Part shown: positions 32,988-43,164 of the stretch, piece after piece
Layout: each line of letters starts with the position of its first letter
Position numbering within the stretch: position 1 is the stretch's first letter
Program-made: the position numbers and the translations under genes
From: Amyloporia xantha
Lineage: Eukaryota; Basidiomycota; Agaricomycetes; Polyporales; Adustoporiaceae
Direction: 5' to 3'
NCBI GenBank assembly: GCA_036971615.1
Contig: JAYKKR010000021.1
Span: forward strand, 62,001 to 126,000
DNA: 64,000 nt
The notes under the pieces: generated by a model
What the model was told of the DNA's origin: nothing
What the model saw: the letters and a program-made list of their open reading frames with translations, nothing else
Database searches by the model: none

Positions 32988-34068
32988 CTGTCACAATGAC
33001 TGCCACACGTCAATCCTCTCGTAAAAATGGTACACAGGATAAAGATCCTCCTGCTACTCCTAGTCCCAATCCTTCTGCTTCTGCTTCTTCTAAATCACGA
33101 GCTTCTCAGAGTCAAAGCAGCAGCCGCAGTAGCAAAACTGTCCAAGAAGCGACAGCTCCAGAAGTATCTTCAGATCTGACAGCCAACTTTACGGCAAAGG
33201 AGAAGGCCCTCTTGAAGAAGCTTCAAGCCAAAAGCAATGGAGCAGCTGCTGCGTTATTAAAGGCGCAAGATGAAGGTATGTCGGTGTTGTTGCCATGGGA
33301 GAATCATTGGCTGAAGTCCTCATAGACATCCGCAAGCGCAATGCTGCCATTCTAGAGGCTGAAAATACTGACAATGACAATGAAAATGGGTCACAGGCAA
33401 AGAAGAAGCAGAAGACACAAGTCGCCGCAAGGTTGGATGATGAAGAATGTCAGCTTGCTGCTAGCCTGGGTAATCAAGACAGCTCGGACAAAGGTGACGT
33501 GTCCTGTCATCCATATATCATTGCCAATGAAACTTCAACTATACACAGAGGGCTCAGATGCGGATAATGCGAGACAGAGCAGTGAGGAGAAGGAGAAAGA
33601 TGAGATAGAAATAGAGCCTTATGGGGAAGATGATCCTGACCACCCCAACAACTTAGCCTTTGATGACAACAATGGGGTATGTACTCACTCTTTTGCACTT
33701 ACAACATTATCAACACCTGTCAATAGGTTCAAGTTCGAGATCCCAAACAAGACAAGTCTAGAGGTGGAAGGTGTTCTCATTCTGTCACATCTCGTGCTTC
33801 CTCTATGGCATCTTCTAGGGCCTCCTCTCCTACTGCCATGCCCCGTGGTAGCAGTAAAGTGGTATTGACAGACTTTCCTTCTGACATACGTAGCCTGGCC
33901 AATTTGGCCAAGGCTTGTACGTGTGAGGCCATCGCTATTCAGAATGGCTTTCCAGGAGATATCGACACATTCTGCTGGGAGTCCATTCAGGTCGCAGGAA
34001 GAAGTATGGCCAATATGGCAGTGATGTCATTTATAGTGGATAATCTTCTTTATACTTTGTACACTTTT
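32988..34068 (+). pseudogene. Accessory gene with Ser-rich N-terminus and DUF6532-like segment, truncated
   Basis: Starts 67 bp after the TET/JBP-like stop with MTATRQSSRKNGTQ, a Ser/Pro-rich low-complexity region, then FTAKEKALLKKLQAKSNG, LAEVLIDIRKRNAAILEAE, acidic stretches and short introns. The last part reads VVLTDFPSDIRSLANLAKA and IQNGFPGDIDTFCWESI, which resembles the start of the basidiomycete DUF6532 domain (recalled, not checked). The gene is cut off at 34069 where an inverted copy of part of the TET/JBP-like gene begins, so most of the domain is missing. Same-strand tandem position suggests it travels with the dioxygenase gene. Function unknown. Confidence 0.5.
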
Positions 34069-34069
34069 T

Positions 34070-34321
34070 GTCATCTCCCTGTGAATGCAGCAACAATAAT
34101 TAATTAGGCAATATGGAGTATATGATAAGCTATCTCACCCTTGTAACATTGCGCGCATACCAGGAGAAATGGATGCAAGGGAAGCATCTCTCTGCACCTC
34201 CATCTTGCACCGAGCTGTCCATGTCATGAAGAGAATAACCCTCAGGTGTACCAACCGTGAGGGCTGTCTGAATATTTGACACCAAACTTTCACACATGTC
34301 TTTGGGCATGTCGCAAGCTAT
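34070..34321 (-). repeat. 252-bp inverted duplicate of part of the TET/JBP-like gene
   Basis: This segment is the reverse complement of 32026-32277 without indels and with about eight mismatches (roughly 97 percent). It covers an exon piece (SLVSNIQTALAV through HFSWYAHNVTR), the next intron and the start of the following exon. It truncates the accessory gene. Confidence 0.9.
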
Positions 34322-34339
34322 TATATTGACTAAATCTTA

Positions 34340-34428
34340 CATCTATATACAAGGACTTATGGCGTAGTGGTTAGGTTGCCTGTCTACCTGCCTATTATGG
34401 AAATGTGGGAATCCTGGGGTTCAACTTG
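34340..34428 (+). repeat. tRNA-derived SINE-like sequence
   Basis: The leader TATATACAAG, A-box-like TTATGGCGTAGTGGTTAGG and B-box-like GGGGTTCAACTT resemble the minus-strand copy at 4283-4362. The T-arm is imperfect and the long-TIR element begins at its 3' edge. Confidence 0.45.
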
Positions 34429-37400
34429 GTGGGAGCAGGCCAATGAATGGCAGGACGATTCCTGAGGATTTTGAAGTGCTGTCTTCCATTATTGCTTTAT
34501 AAGATTCAACTATATAAGATGTCTATAACAATTGGACTGCTTGCCTCTGATTACTCTTCAGATATTGACTCTACAAACTTATAGAGACAATCTGATGGCT
34601 GTGAAAACTAATGCCAATAAGTGTATCAACCTACTATATTAACTTTACAAGCACATGGCAACAGTCATAGAAACAGACTGCAAAGATATTACAAAAATTG
34701 AAACTAGATCTTGATACAGGTGTATGTCAGTGAATATTGAGAATCTCAGTACAAACATTACAGCATTTCCTAATGAAGTAAGTGAGTTCTGTCTGATGGA
34801 GTGTAAAAGTGATTTTGACCCTAACCCATTAGAAACTCTTGTAGTGTCATTAGAACATTTACTTACAAAGTGAGCATCCTCTGTCAGATTAGCCTGCTAT
34901 CTATTTTTCACATTTTGTAATGATATTACAAACTCACTTTAATCAGGGTGCAAAGTCATCCTAAGCTTCTTTTGAACCATACAAACTTGCTTTTGAGATC
35001 ATACATATTCACTCTAACTGCACTGCAAACCTGCTCTGGCTATAACAATGCTATTTATCAACCAAATCTTACAACAGCCATATTACGATTCCTGAGGTAC
35101 GAAGGAAGTGTTTCTCTGGTGAGCAAAAGTTGCGACACCAACTTTTGCGCCCTAAGCGTGGGAACCCAATTCAATACAAATTTTGTATTGTAAGCGCCCA
35201 AGATCCTGGGGTTAGGGTCAGGCTTTTGTTACCGCTGTTGTAAGGTCCCTTGTAGCCTCAATACAAAAGTTTGTTACCCATTACAAAGTTCAATACAAAC
35301 CTGCCAGCATGACGCGACTTGTACAAACAACCCCCAACATTGATGAGATAAGATCTAGCCCATATCTTATCTATGTCCTTGTATGGTATGTCACATGATT
35401 AGATCATGTGTCTAATCACGTGTGCTTATCCTTGGACATGTGACAGATCAGCGGCCTACTGGCCTTTGAAGTGTGTATACTGTTGGATTGACCACATTCA
35501 AATATTGCCATATAAGGAAATGCTTACATCAGGGGGTAGCCATGGCTGTCGAAAGGCTGTCTCCTATTTTTTGAGATTTGTTACTATTTATCTATGGCAT
35601 ATAGACCCCATATACACTTGCCCAAATGTGGAAATATGGCTGTATGTGAGATGTGAAAAATGTCAGATAGGGATTCCAAATGAAGGAGAGAGACATTCCC
35701 TTATTTTAGGTGATTTTCATGCATTGTTTGAGCCCAGAATGAGCCCAGAATGAGCCTCCCAAGAGTAGAAAAAGCAGTCACATGACCCCAAAGTGCGAAA
35801 ATTCTAAGTGCGCATAGGGCGATCCGTTCCAGTGGATCACCCTATGCGCCGTAGACGCCCACGGGAATTGCCGGAAATGGAAAAAAGCGCACTTTCCTGT
35901 GGCTTCAATTCTTAATTAAATTGGCTGAAAATTGGTACAGACCTTGGACTATTGTGTATCCATCTCCCATTCAAAGTTCTAAGGATTTGAGGCCATAACA
36001 AATCTGCTATTCAATGATCATTGCCTTTCCGAGTGTCAGCCACTTTTTAGGCGCCCAAAAATGCGCTCCAAGCGCAAGCCTGTAAACATGGCTTTATCTG
36101 TTCTACATAGACTTCATTGTAAGCCTGCTATATAGATATCATTAGAGCATCTTTGTAAGGACCTTAGAGAGCTTTGTGCTGTATACACAGCAGGTTAGTA
36201 TGCCCCCTAGAATGACTTGAATGGTGATCAGTGTGACATTGTATGCTGATTGAACTAGGTTTGTATGGTAATTGTAGTGAGTTTGTATGATCATTAGAGT
36301 AGATTTGTATGGTGATTAGAGCAAGTTGGTAATGTCAATACAATGTGTTTCTAGGGTGAGTGAGTTTGTATGATAATTAGACTTAGTTTGTATGGTGATT
36401 AGAGCAAGTTTGTAGTATCAGTACAATACATTTCTATGGTGATTGGAGTGACTTTGTATGATAATTAGACATAGTTTGTAGGGTCATTAGAGCAACTTTG
36501 TATGTGGATTAGAGTGAGTTTGTATAGTGATTAGAGCAAGTTTGTATGGTGATTAGAATGACTTTCTATGATAATTAGAGTCAGTTTGTATGATGATTAG
36601 AATGGATTTGTATGGTTATTAGAGTAAGTTTGTATGGTCATTACGATCACTTTGTATGGGCATTAGAGTGAGTTTATATGGGTATTAGAGTAAGTTTGTA
36701 TGGTGATTAGAGTAAGTTTGTATGGTGATTACATTGAGTTTATATGATCATTAGAGTGACTTGTATAGTCAATACAATATGATTCTATGGTGATTAGGGT
36801 GAGCTTGTAGTGATACTAGAGTAACTTTATATGATCATTAGAGTCAGATTCAATGGTGATTAGTGTAGGTTTGTATGATACTTATGGTGACTTTGTAGGG
36901 TCAATACAATACATTTGAATGATAATTAGTATAAGTTTGTATGGCTAGTATGATGAGTTTGTGTGGTGATTCCAGTGAGTTTGTAGTGCCATTAGAGCAA
37001 ATATGTATGGTCATTACACTGACTTTGAATGCAAAGGTGTCTGATATGACTTTCAAATGGTAATTAGAGCAAATTTGTAATGTCATTACAAAATGGGTGA
37101 AATACACAATGGTCCCATTTGAAAGGCAAGGTTGACTTGATAGGTAAATGTTGTAATGACATTAGAAAGGTTTGTATGTGGTTAGTGTGGAAAATCACTT
37201 TTATATTCCATCAGATAGAACCTATTTACTTCATTGGGAAAATTTGTAATGTTTGTATTGGAATTCTCAATACTTACTGAGATATGGCTGTTGTAAGATT
37301 TGGTGGATAAGTAGTATTGTTATAGCCTGAGCAGGTTTGCATTGCAGTTAGAGTGAATATGTATGATCTCAAAAGCAAGTTTGTATGGTCAAGAGGAAGC

Positions 37401-37954
37401 TGATATAATCATTAGGATGACTTTGTAGTCTCATTAGAGTGAGTTTGTAATGCCATTACAAAATGTAAAAAATACATAGTAGGCTCATTTGATAGAGAAT
37501 GTTCATTTTGTAAGTAAGTGTTCTAATGACACTACAAGAGTTTCTAATGGGTTAGGGTCAAAAATCACTTTTACACTCCATCAGACAGAACTCACTTACT
37601 TCATTAGGAAATGTTGTAATGTTTGTACTGAGATTCTCAATATTCACTGAAATACACCTGTATCAAGATCTACTTTTGATTTTTCTAATGTCTTTGCAGT
37701 CTGTTTCTATAACTGTTGCCATGTGCTTGTAAAGTTGCTACAGTACGTTGATACATTTATTGGGATTAGTTTTCACAGCCATCAGATTGTCTCTATTAGT
37801 ATGTAGAGTCAATTTCTGAAAAGTAATCAGAGGCAAGTGATCCAATTGTTATAGATATCTTATATAGTTGAAATATATGGGGCAATAATGGAAGACAGCA
37901 CTTCAAAATCCTCAGGAATTGTCCTGCCATTTATTGGCCTGCTCCCACCAAGTG
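34429..37954 (-). mobile_element. Long-TIR, non-coding DNA element, complete right copy
   Basis: Both ends carry inverted CTTGGTGGGAGCAGGCC sequences, and the similarity between ends extends for several hundred bases (compare 34430-34900 with 37480-37950). The right end reads GCTCCCACCAAGTG. Interior: AT-rich sequence, a 22-24 bp minisatellite (36190-37090) and no credible gene. It is almost identical in inverse orientation to 8075-11378. No transposase is encoded, so it must be mobilised in trans if at all. It was inserted into the composite element, between the accessory gene remnant and the right subterminal repeats. Confidence 0.72.
36190..37090. repeat. Degenerate minisatellite, right copy
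   Basis: Inverse copy of the 8940-9840 tract, with units close to TTTGTATGGTGATTAGAGTA and 22-24 bp spacing. Confidence 0.8.
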
Positions 37955-38282
37955 TGTGACTGCTTTGAGAGTGTATGATATCAGACTCACCGCTCTGCGA
38001 GTACACTATATCAACCTCTAAGTTATTTGAGACTAATCTTGGATTGCTAGGAAAGTGTTCTAATATCACTCTTAGGTTACTCAAAATACACTCTGAGGTT
38101 GCTTTAGAGTGACCTGAGAAAAAAAATCTCATGTCGATGTAGTCTGAGAGCACTCTGACTACTCTGACTACTCTGAAATCTCTAAATGCTCTAGGGTGCT
38201 CTAGGATGCTCTTAGAGAAGCCTGGGACCAATAGGGTTTTTCCTGATGCAATGTACTCAATGAAACGGGAACATTGTGCGCA
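37955..38282. repeat. Right end and subterminal repeats of the composite element
   Basis: Contains ACTCTGAC, ACTCTGAG and CTCTAGGGTGCTCTAGG words. CATCAGGAAAAACCC occurs at about 38265-38251 (minus strand) and the edge TGCGCACAATG meets the Tnp2 codon TGG at 38283-38285. The mirror-image arrangement is at 23295-23530. Confidence 0.6.
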
Positions 38283-39330
38283 CCAGTCAATCCCAAGTGC
38301 TAGCCCAATGCGGAGCTCTCCGTCCGGCCCCTCACGGAGGTCATGGCAAAAGAACGGTTTGCCATCTGGCCCCTCAATCTCCTGACTGATTTTGCCATCC
38401 ATGATTCCGGTGTAGTGTCCAGGAGTCCTCTCCTTGCACTGCCAATCATCACAAGCATCCTCAATGCCAGGCAGGATCAAAATCTCTGCCAACTGCTCCT
38501 CAAGTGATTTATGAGGGAATCGTAGCTGAGGCTTAGCTGTGTGTTGTCCAGATGCTCTACGGGGCGGATCTCCAGAGGGTTCATGCACAAACAAAGGTGT
38601 ATGACAGCGGACACAGTTTGCATTAGTAGGTATGGTCGCCAGATGCACTTCGTGACACTCTGGACAGACCGGTAATGTTTGAAATCACGGTTCAAGATCA
38701 AGAGCCAAGATAACCAGGCCAGCCAGAGATGCGCACATTGGAGGATCAAGTATGACTCCCACCGCCTGTAGAATGAATGCAATTATGATAAGAACCACAT
38801 TACAAGCTCGGAACGGGAGGTGGAATTGAGTATGCAGCCATGTGACCAGAATGTACACAAGGTACACGGCTCAATGTGGGTGAACACTGGCTTTGGGCAC
38901 AACATGGCAGCTGGAGGGTGGATATTGAAAGGAGTCTTGATTATCTTCCACAGGTCCTGGCTCACCGTTCTGCACATGAGGGCTTGAAGGTCCAATATCT
39001 GCGCGCTCGCTGGGAACGACATTACTCCCGAAATTGTGCTCCTCTTCATCCTCCCACTCTGAGTTGTCATCACCAGCCAAGGGAATCTCCATGATGTCGC
39101 TCCGGCTCTGACTGTGAGCGGCCTCTTCGACTGTCGCCCTGTGCGCTTCTGCGACTGCGGATCTCGCATGTACCGCAGTGTGCATGGCTGAATCCCATCT
39201 GTAGGCCCCGAAGACCCAGTGTTGTGCCGGTTTGGCTCAGCATGGTGCCATAGGCCTGAGCAGCCCCTATCTCCTCCGAGTCCAATCCTGCCGCAGGTCG
39301 CGGGCTGTTGTGATCAGCAAGTGCTGTCAA
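38283..39330 (-). pseudogene. Tnp2-type transposase, N-terminal half
   Basis: On the minus strand an Arg-rich, acidic N-terminal region (SEWEDEEEHNFGSN near 39030) is followed, after an intron, by CVRCHTPLF, FPHKSLEEQLAEILILPG, GHYTGIMDGKISQEI, GPDGKPFF and GPDGELRIGLALGIDW at 38283. This is the usual start of mushroom Tnp2-type transposases, which normally continue with FxYLRSLIAPSH. That continuation is found at 23292. Downstream of GIDW the frame runs into the composite element's end. Intron phases and the true start are not resolved. Confidence 0.65.
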
Positions 39331-40375
39331 GTCAGAAAATGTTTCTGCCGCGGTTCACCGGATATGTCAACAGTATTGGGCTATCACGGTCGTTCATGCG
39401 AGGAGATGGATATGATCAATTAGGGATACGACTTTGTATGAATAGCAATCTGTGGGACTGATCCACTCGACTGGCTGGATGTGTGATGTAACTGGACTGG
39501 ACTATACTGGGCTGTGGCCTGTGACTCGTAGATACGTGACTTGGACTAGAGTTCCGTGTGAACAATAGTCAAAGCTGGACTTGACTGCTTGACGTGGGCT
39601 GGCTGACTTGGGCTAAAGTTCCTTGTGAACGATAACCAAACTGGACTCGTGACGTGACTGACGATAACAAAGGCGAGTTCCACGATGAACAAGGCCTATG
39701 ACTGGGCAGGACGCAATGTGACTGACGACGATGAAGGCGAGTTCCGCGATGAACAAGGCCTATAATACTTCTGAGGATGACAACAGGCTATAGAAGCACT
39801 GATGAGACCCTAGGTGACTGCCTATAGGGAAAGATAGGTTCTATCCCTAGTGAAGGTTAGTCTTCAGACTTTGGGCAACGTTTATGCCCTCGGCACTGAT
39901 GTTGATGACGGCGAGGATACTGCTACGATGACAACGATGATAAGGACAATGATGAACAGCTGGCGGACGCAATGACAAGAGATACACTGATTGCTCAGTG
40001 GACTGCCTGTGAAGTAAGAAGAGCTCTATACTTCATTGAGGAAAAAGGTAGTGAAGTATTGTACATGCAGCAGGTCTTATATACTAATCTGAGAGTCCGC
40101 TGACTAAGCATTACTAAGCATCTCATTTCCTTTCTGTCTCTCTCCCTGCTCCACCATCCAAACAGTCATCTGGCCATCCATTGGCATAAATGCCTCACTT
40201 GGTAAGGGTCTGTGGAGTATCCAATAGCAGAATTCTCTCACTATAGCCTAGGCCCTTCTCCTTAGTCATGCGCCTCCAGACTTTGGCTAGATCAGCCCGT
40301 TTGATGGCCGGGTATGAGATCTGGGTGTTTCCTCTCTGCAATTGAGGTCACATGATGACCTTCCTAAATAGGCTA
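39331..40375. repeat. Non-coding stretch with tandem direct repeats
   Basis: Two pairs of imperfect direct repeats are visible: about 60 bp around TAGAGTTCCGTGTGAAC (39545-39660) and about 66 bp around GGCGAGTTCCACGATGAAC (39655-39765). A TATA-like CTTATATACT at 40077 followed by a pyrimidine-rich tract could be a promoter remnant. No gene recognised. Confidence 0.5.
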
Positions 40376-41840
40376 TTATCCCGCCATCACCTGAGCATTA
40401 TCTCTGTGCTCATTCTGATTCTGTAGGCTTGTGTAGCCTGAACCAAGGCTTGGAAAAATATGGGATAAATAAGGAAAATTCTGAATGATCCATCGGTAGG
40501 CCTGGGATGATCTGCTGCAGAGATAGCTGGAGTGATTGAGGGAATAATGATGCATTTTATCCATGTCTACGAGCCAAACACTTTTGGCACGTGACAGCGC
40601 TGACGGACTTTGTGGAGCAGCCATTGATGGCTGGGATACTGCCTGCCTGGCTACATGAGCCGGGGGCATGCTGGCCGGCCTCCGCTGTTTTGCTGCATGT
40701 CGTTCTGCCATCGCTTTTTTCACCAGAGCACCCTGACTGTTAAGAACCAGGGTAGTACTAGTATCTAAGCCCGTATACCGGTAACGAATAGGATAATAGA
40801 AATACTTAGACTGTAAGCTTGTGTCTTAATAGCTAGTTAAGGGTTGAATGCCAGTATACCAAGTAAGCAGTATAAGACCGAAGGGTCTTATGTTAGAGAA
40901 TAGCGTGAGCCTAAGAGTTTCGCTTAAGACCGAAGGTCATTAGGTTAAGACTGACTTAGAGAGATACTGCTTATGTTCACGCAGAGATAAGGTTTAAAGG
41001 TAGAACTTCCTAAACAAAGATAACTCAAATCCTTCGCAAGTATTGTTGCCAGACCAAGGGCTTTAGGTAGTGCGAAGCTATAAGTAGTTTGTCAAGTCTG
41101 GGATAGATCTCTTTACCAGCGCGGAGCTAGGGTAAGATCTACAATAATATTTGAAGGAGACAAGGTCTTGTTGTGCTAAGAGCTCAGAGGTAAATAGATT
41201 GCTTAAACCGAAGACTGTCGGTCTTCTTAAATACAAGTGAAAGGTACTAGAACCTTCTATACACGTGTTGTCCTTAAGTCTACAATACACTGCCTAATAC
41301 CTGTACACTCTATTGTTCTTCAAGCATCGCCTTTGGTACTCAACGAAACCGCACTGCTATCTTCCTGCTACGGAGTGGCGTACCTCGGCCATACTTCAGT
41401 CTTGCTTCGGTCTCCGGTAATCCTTTGTACGAGACCAGTCCGTCCTCTGTAAGTCGGATTGAGCTACCGGTCCTCGAGGTGTTTCACGGGGCTCAACCTC
41501 TCACGAGAAGTGTGGGCGACTGTGGGTCCCATGGATCCGCTTTCCTCAAATAAGGGAATGTTGGTTTATTCATTGAATGGGAAACCGAGTCAGTGTCTTA
41601 AAGGGTATCGGTTTCGCACGCAAAGATGGACACTCGCGAGTCCCATTGGTCCATCTGGTCTTGAAGGGTAGTGAAGGACTACCCGTTGACAGAAGACCGA
41701 GTCCTTTCTTGAAAGAACTCGAGTATAAGAAGGCCTCTGCTGGTATATCCATAACACCGACATTCTGGACAAAAACAAGCTTCCTTGTGAGGAGCCTGTG
41801 TTCATGCATGATTAGTGCGGTCAGCTCATATGTCAATTTA
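40376..41840 (-). pseudogene. Unidentified gene fragment split by a solo LTR
   Basis: Minus-strand sequence before the LTR (about 41836-41757) reads HEHRLLTRKLVFVQNV. After it (40737 down) it reads ALVKKAMAERHAAKQRRPAS and PSALSRAKSVWLVDMDK. The two parts join in a plausible frame across the LTR insertion. I do not recognise the family and see no domain. Confidence 0.35.
40738..41756 (-). repeat. Solo LTR related to the Gypsy element, diverged
   Basis: A 1019-bp unit starts TGTTAAGAACCAGGGTAG and ends ATCCATAACA, the same ends as the 1059-bp Gypsy LTRs, with clear sequence divergence in between. Flanking pentamers CTGAC and CCGAC match at four of five positions. The AGACCG/CGGTCT words typical of the Gypsy element are also present here. 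Confidence 0.82.
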
Positions 41841-42739
41841 GGAACTAACCATCAGTTGCAAATGGGGTGGTGGACAGTGCACCATGGGCGCAGGTGAAAG
41901 GAAGCATCACGGTGTGCATTGTGTTGGGATTGTTGTGTTGTTTTATGGGCCCGTAGGGAACTGCAATGCAATGCCAGAATGAAGTTCACCTCCAGAGGTG
42001 CGGCGGGCCAGACTTCAAGCTTCAAGGGTGAAAGACAGCATGCAACACCAGATAGGGAGTTGTCAACCAAGCGCATGCAACAGTGGCGCAGGTATGCCAT
42101 GCAGGGCAAGAAGTAACTCATTTTTGGGCTGACCCGGATTGGTAATGGACACAGGTCATCCTTCCTACAAGGGATCTCAAGCCTGAGGCTCAGTCGCAAA
42201 ATGATACGGAAAACGGGCCTGCAATGAACCATCAACCATTCATGCTACACTACATCGCTCGGGGAACTCTGCTGCTAGTCAGGCCACACACGTACATTCC
42301 CCTGAAGTTGCCCGATCGGCCTGTGCCAGATTCAAGCCTTTGTCCATACTGCGAGGTATATTTGGAGCATTCACTTTCATGCGAGTCACATCAGGTTGAG
42401 CCAATGGCTAAAGATGCATAATAAGAATGCTGGAAGCTCGCAAACAGGAAAAATACTTACAGGAAGAGCAAACACCCAATCTGAGAGTGTATACAGACAG
42501 CTGAGCTAGTTCACAAGAATCAGATACACTCAAGCATCAGAGATGCCACATACCTGGAGTGATGTCTGAGCAATATCAATGAGTTTGTCTGTCCAAGACA
42601 ACAGCCATCTCTTGGAGCACAAAAATGTGAGTGTGCCCACCGCAGGCCACCCAATCTTGCTGACCCACTCGATTCTGTCTAACCTCGTCTATCCCTGGCA
42701 GTAAAAGTTAGCCAAAAACGCAGTGAGTGAGACTTGTCC
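41841..42739. other. Unassigned stretch
   Basis: About 0.9 kb. A short plus-strand frame near 42224-42421 reads RPVPDSSLCPYCEVYLE with one CxxC pair, but nothing supports it as a gene. No repeat boundary was seen. Confidence 0.35.
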
Positions 42740-43040
42740 ATTGAAGAGGTGGAATGTCACATACATAACAGAACTCTCCTTGTTTAAAGTCAACACTCAA
42801 TGAGTTGACTTCAACTCTGCAAAATGACGATATGATTTGAAACAAGAGCAGAATGTCTGACATGCGCTCCCAGAGGATATCCAATGCAGGCTCTGAAAAA
42901 ACTCTGCACACGCGAGCAGCCAAAGCTAGTGTCTGTTGACTGTCATGACTCCAGTAGATCCCATTATTGGGGAGAGGCATTGCCTCTAATTTTTGCGTGA
43001 TGCTTACATAATTTTCCCACCAGCCAAAACATGATCGAGC
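42740..43040 (-). pseudogene. F-box-like protein N-terminal scrap
   Basis: The minus strand reads LALAARVCRVFSEPALDIL followed by WERMSDILLLFQIISSF. This matches the typical helical segment of mushroom F-box-like proteins (AxVCRxFxxPALDxLW). No leucine-rich repeats or downstream exons follow in this block, so it is a fragment. It may be a displaced piece of a host gene. Confidence 0.5.
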
Positions 43041-43164
43041 AGTGACCCACAACCGATCGCGTCTGCATATCGCGTCTGCACTAAGTGGCTAGCTGTATAT
43101 ATGTCCTAGAATGCACGGAGACATTGTAAATATGCTATTAATAATATCGTATTACTATAGAACA

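Larger units (their letters stand above)
23293..38282. mobile_element. Composite Plavaka-type element carrying a TET/JBP-like gene
   Basis: Two halves of one Tnp2 transposase gene, both on the minus strand and in the right order, flank this 15-kb block; their frames join at GIDW/FSYLRS. Each edge shows CATCAGGAAAAACMC pointing inward followed by CTCTGA-rich subterminal repeats (23310-23530 and 37955-38268). Between them are a Plavaka-type transposase on the minus strand (23540-27064), a G-rich spacer, a TET/JBP-like gene (29814-32921) and an accessory gene (32988-34068) on the plus strand. A Copia-A-type solo LTR and a long-TIR element are later insertions. The exact ends and target duplication are uncertain; a 2-bp GG is possible. 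The boundary rests on frame continuity and paired end motifs. TET/JBP linkage to fungal transposons is known (KDZ and relatives); this layout is read from the sequence. Confidence 0.65.

Noticed and set aside
8075..37954. Whole interval as one giant transposon with 2.87-kb TIRs
   Set aside because: The right arm is itself a complete element with its own two inverted ends, and the left arm is the same element truncated by Copia A. Two copies in opposite orientation explain the pattern better.
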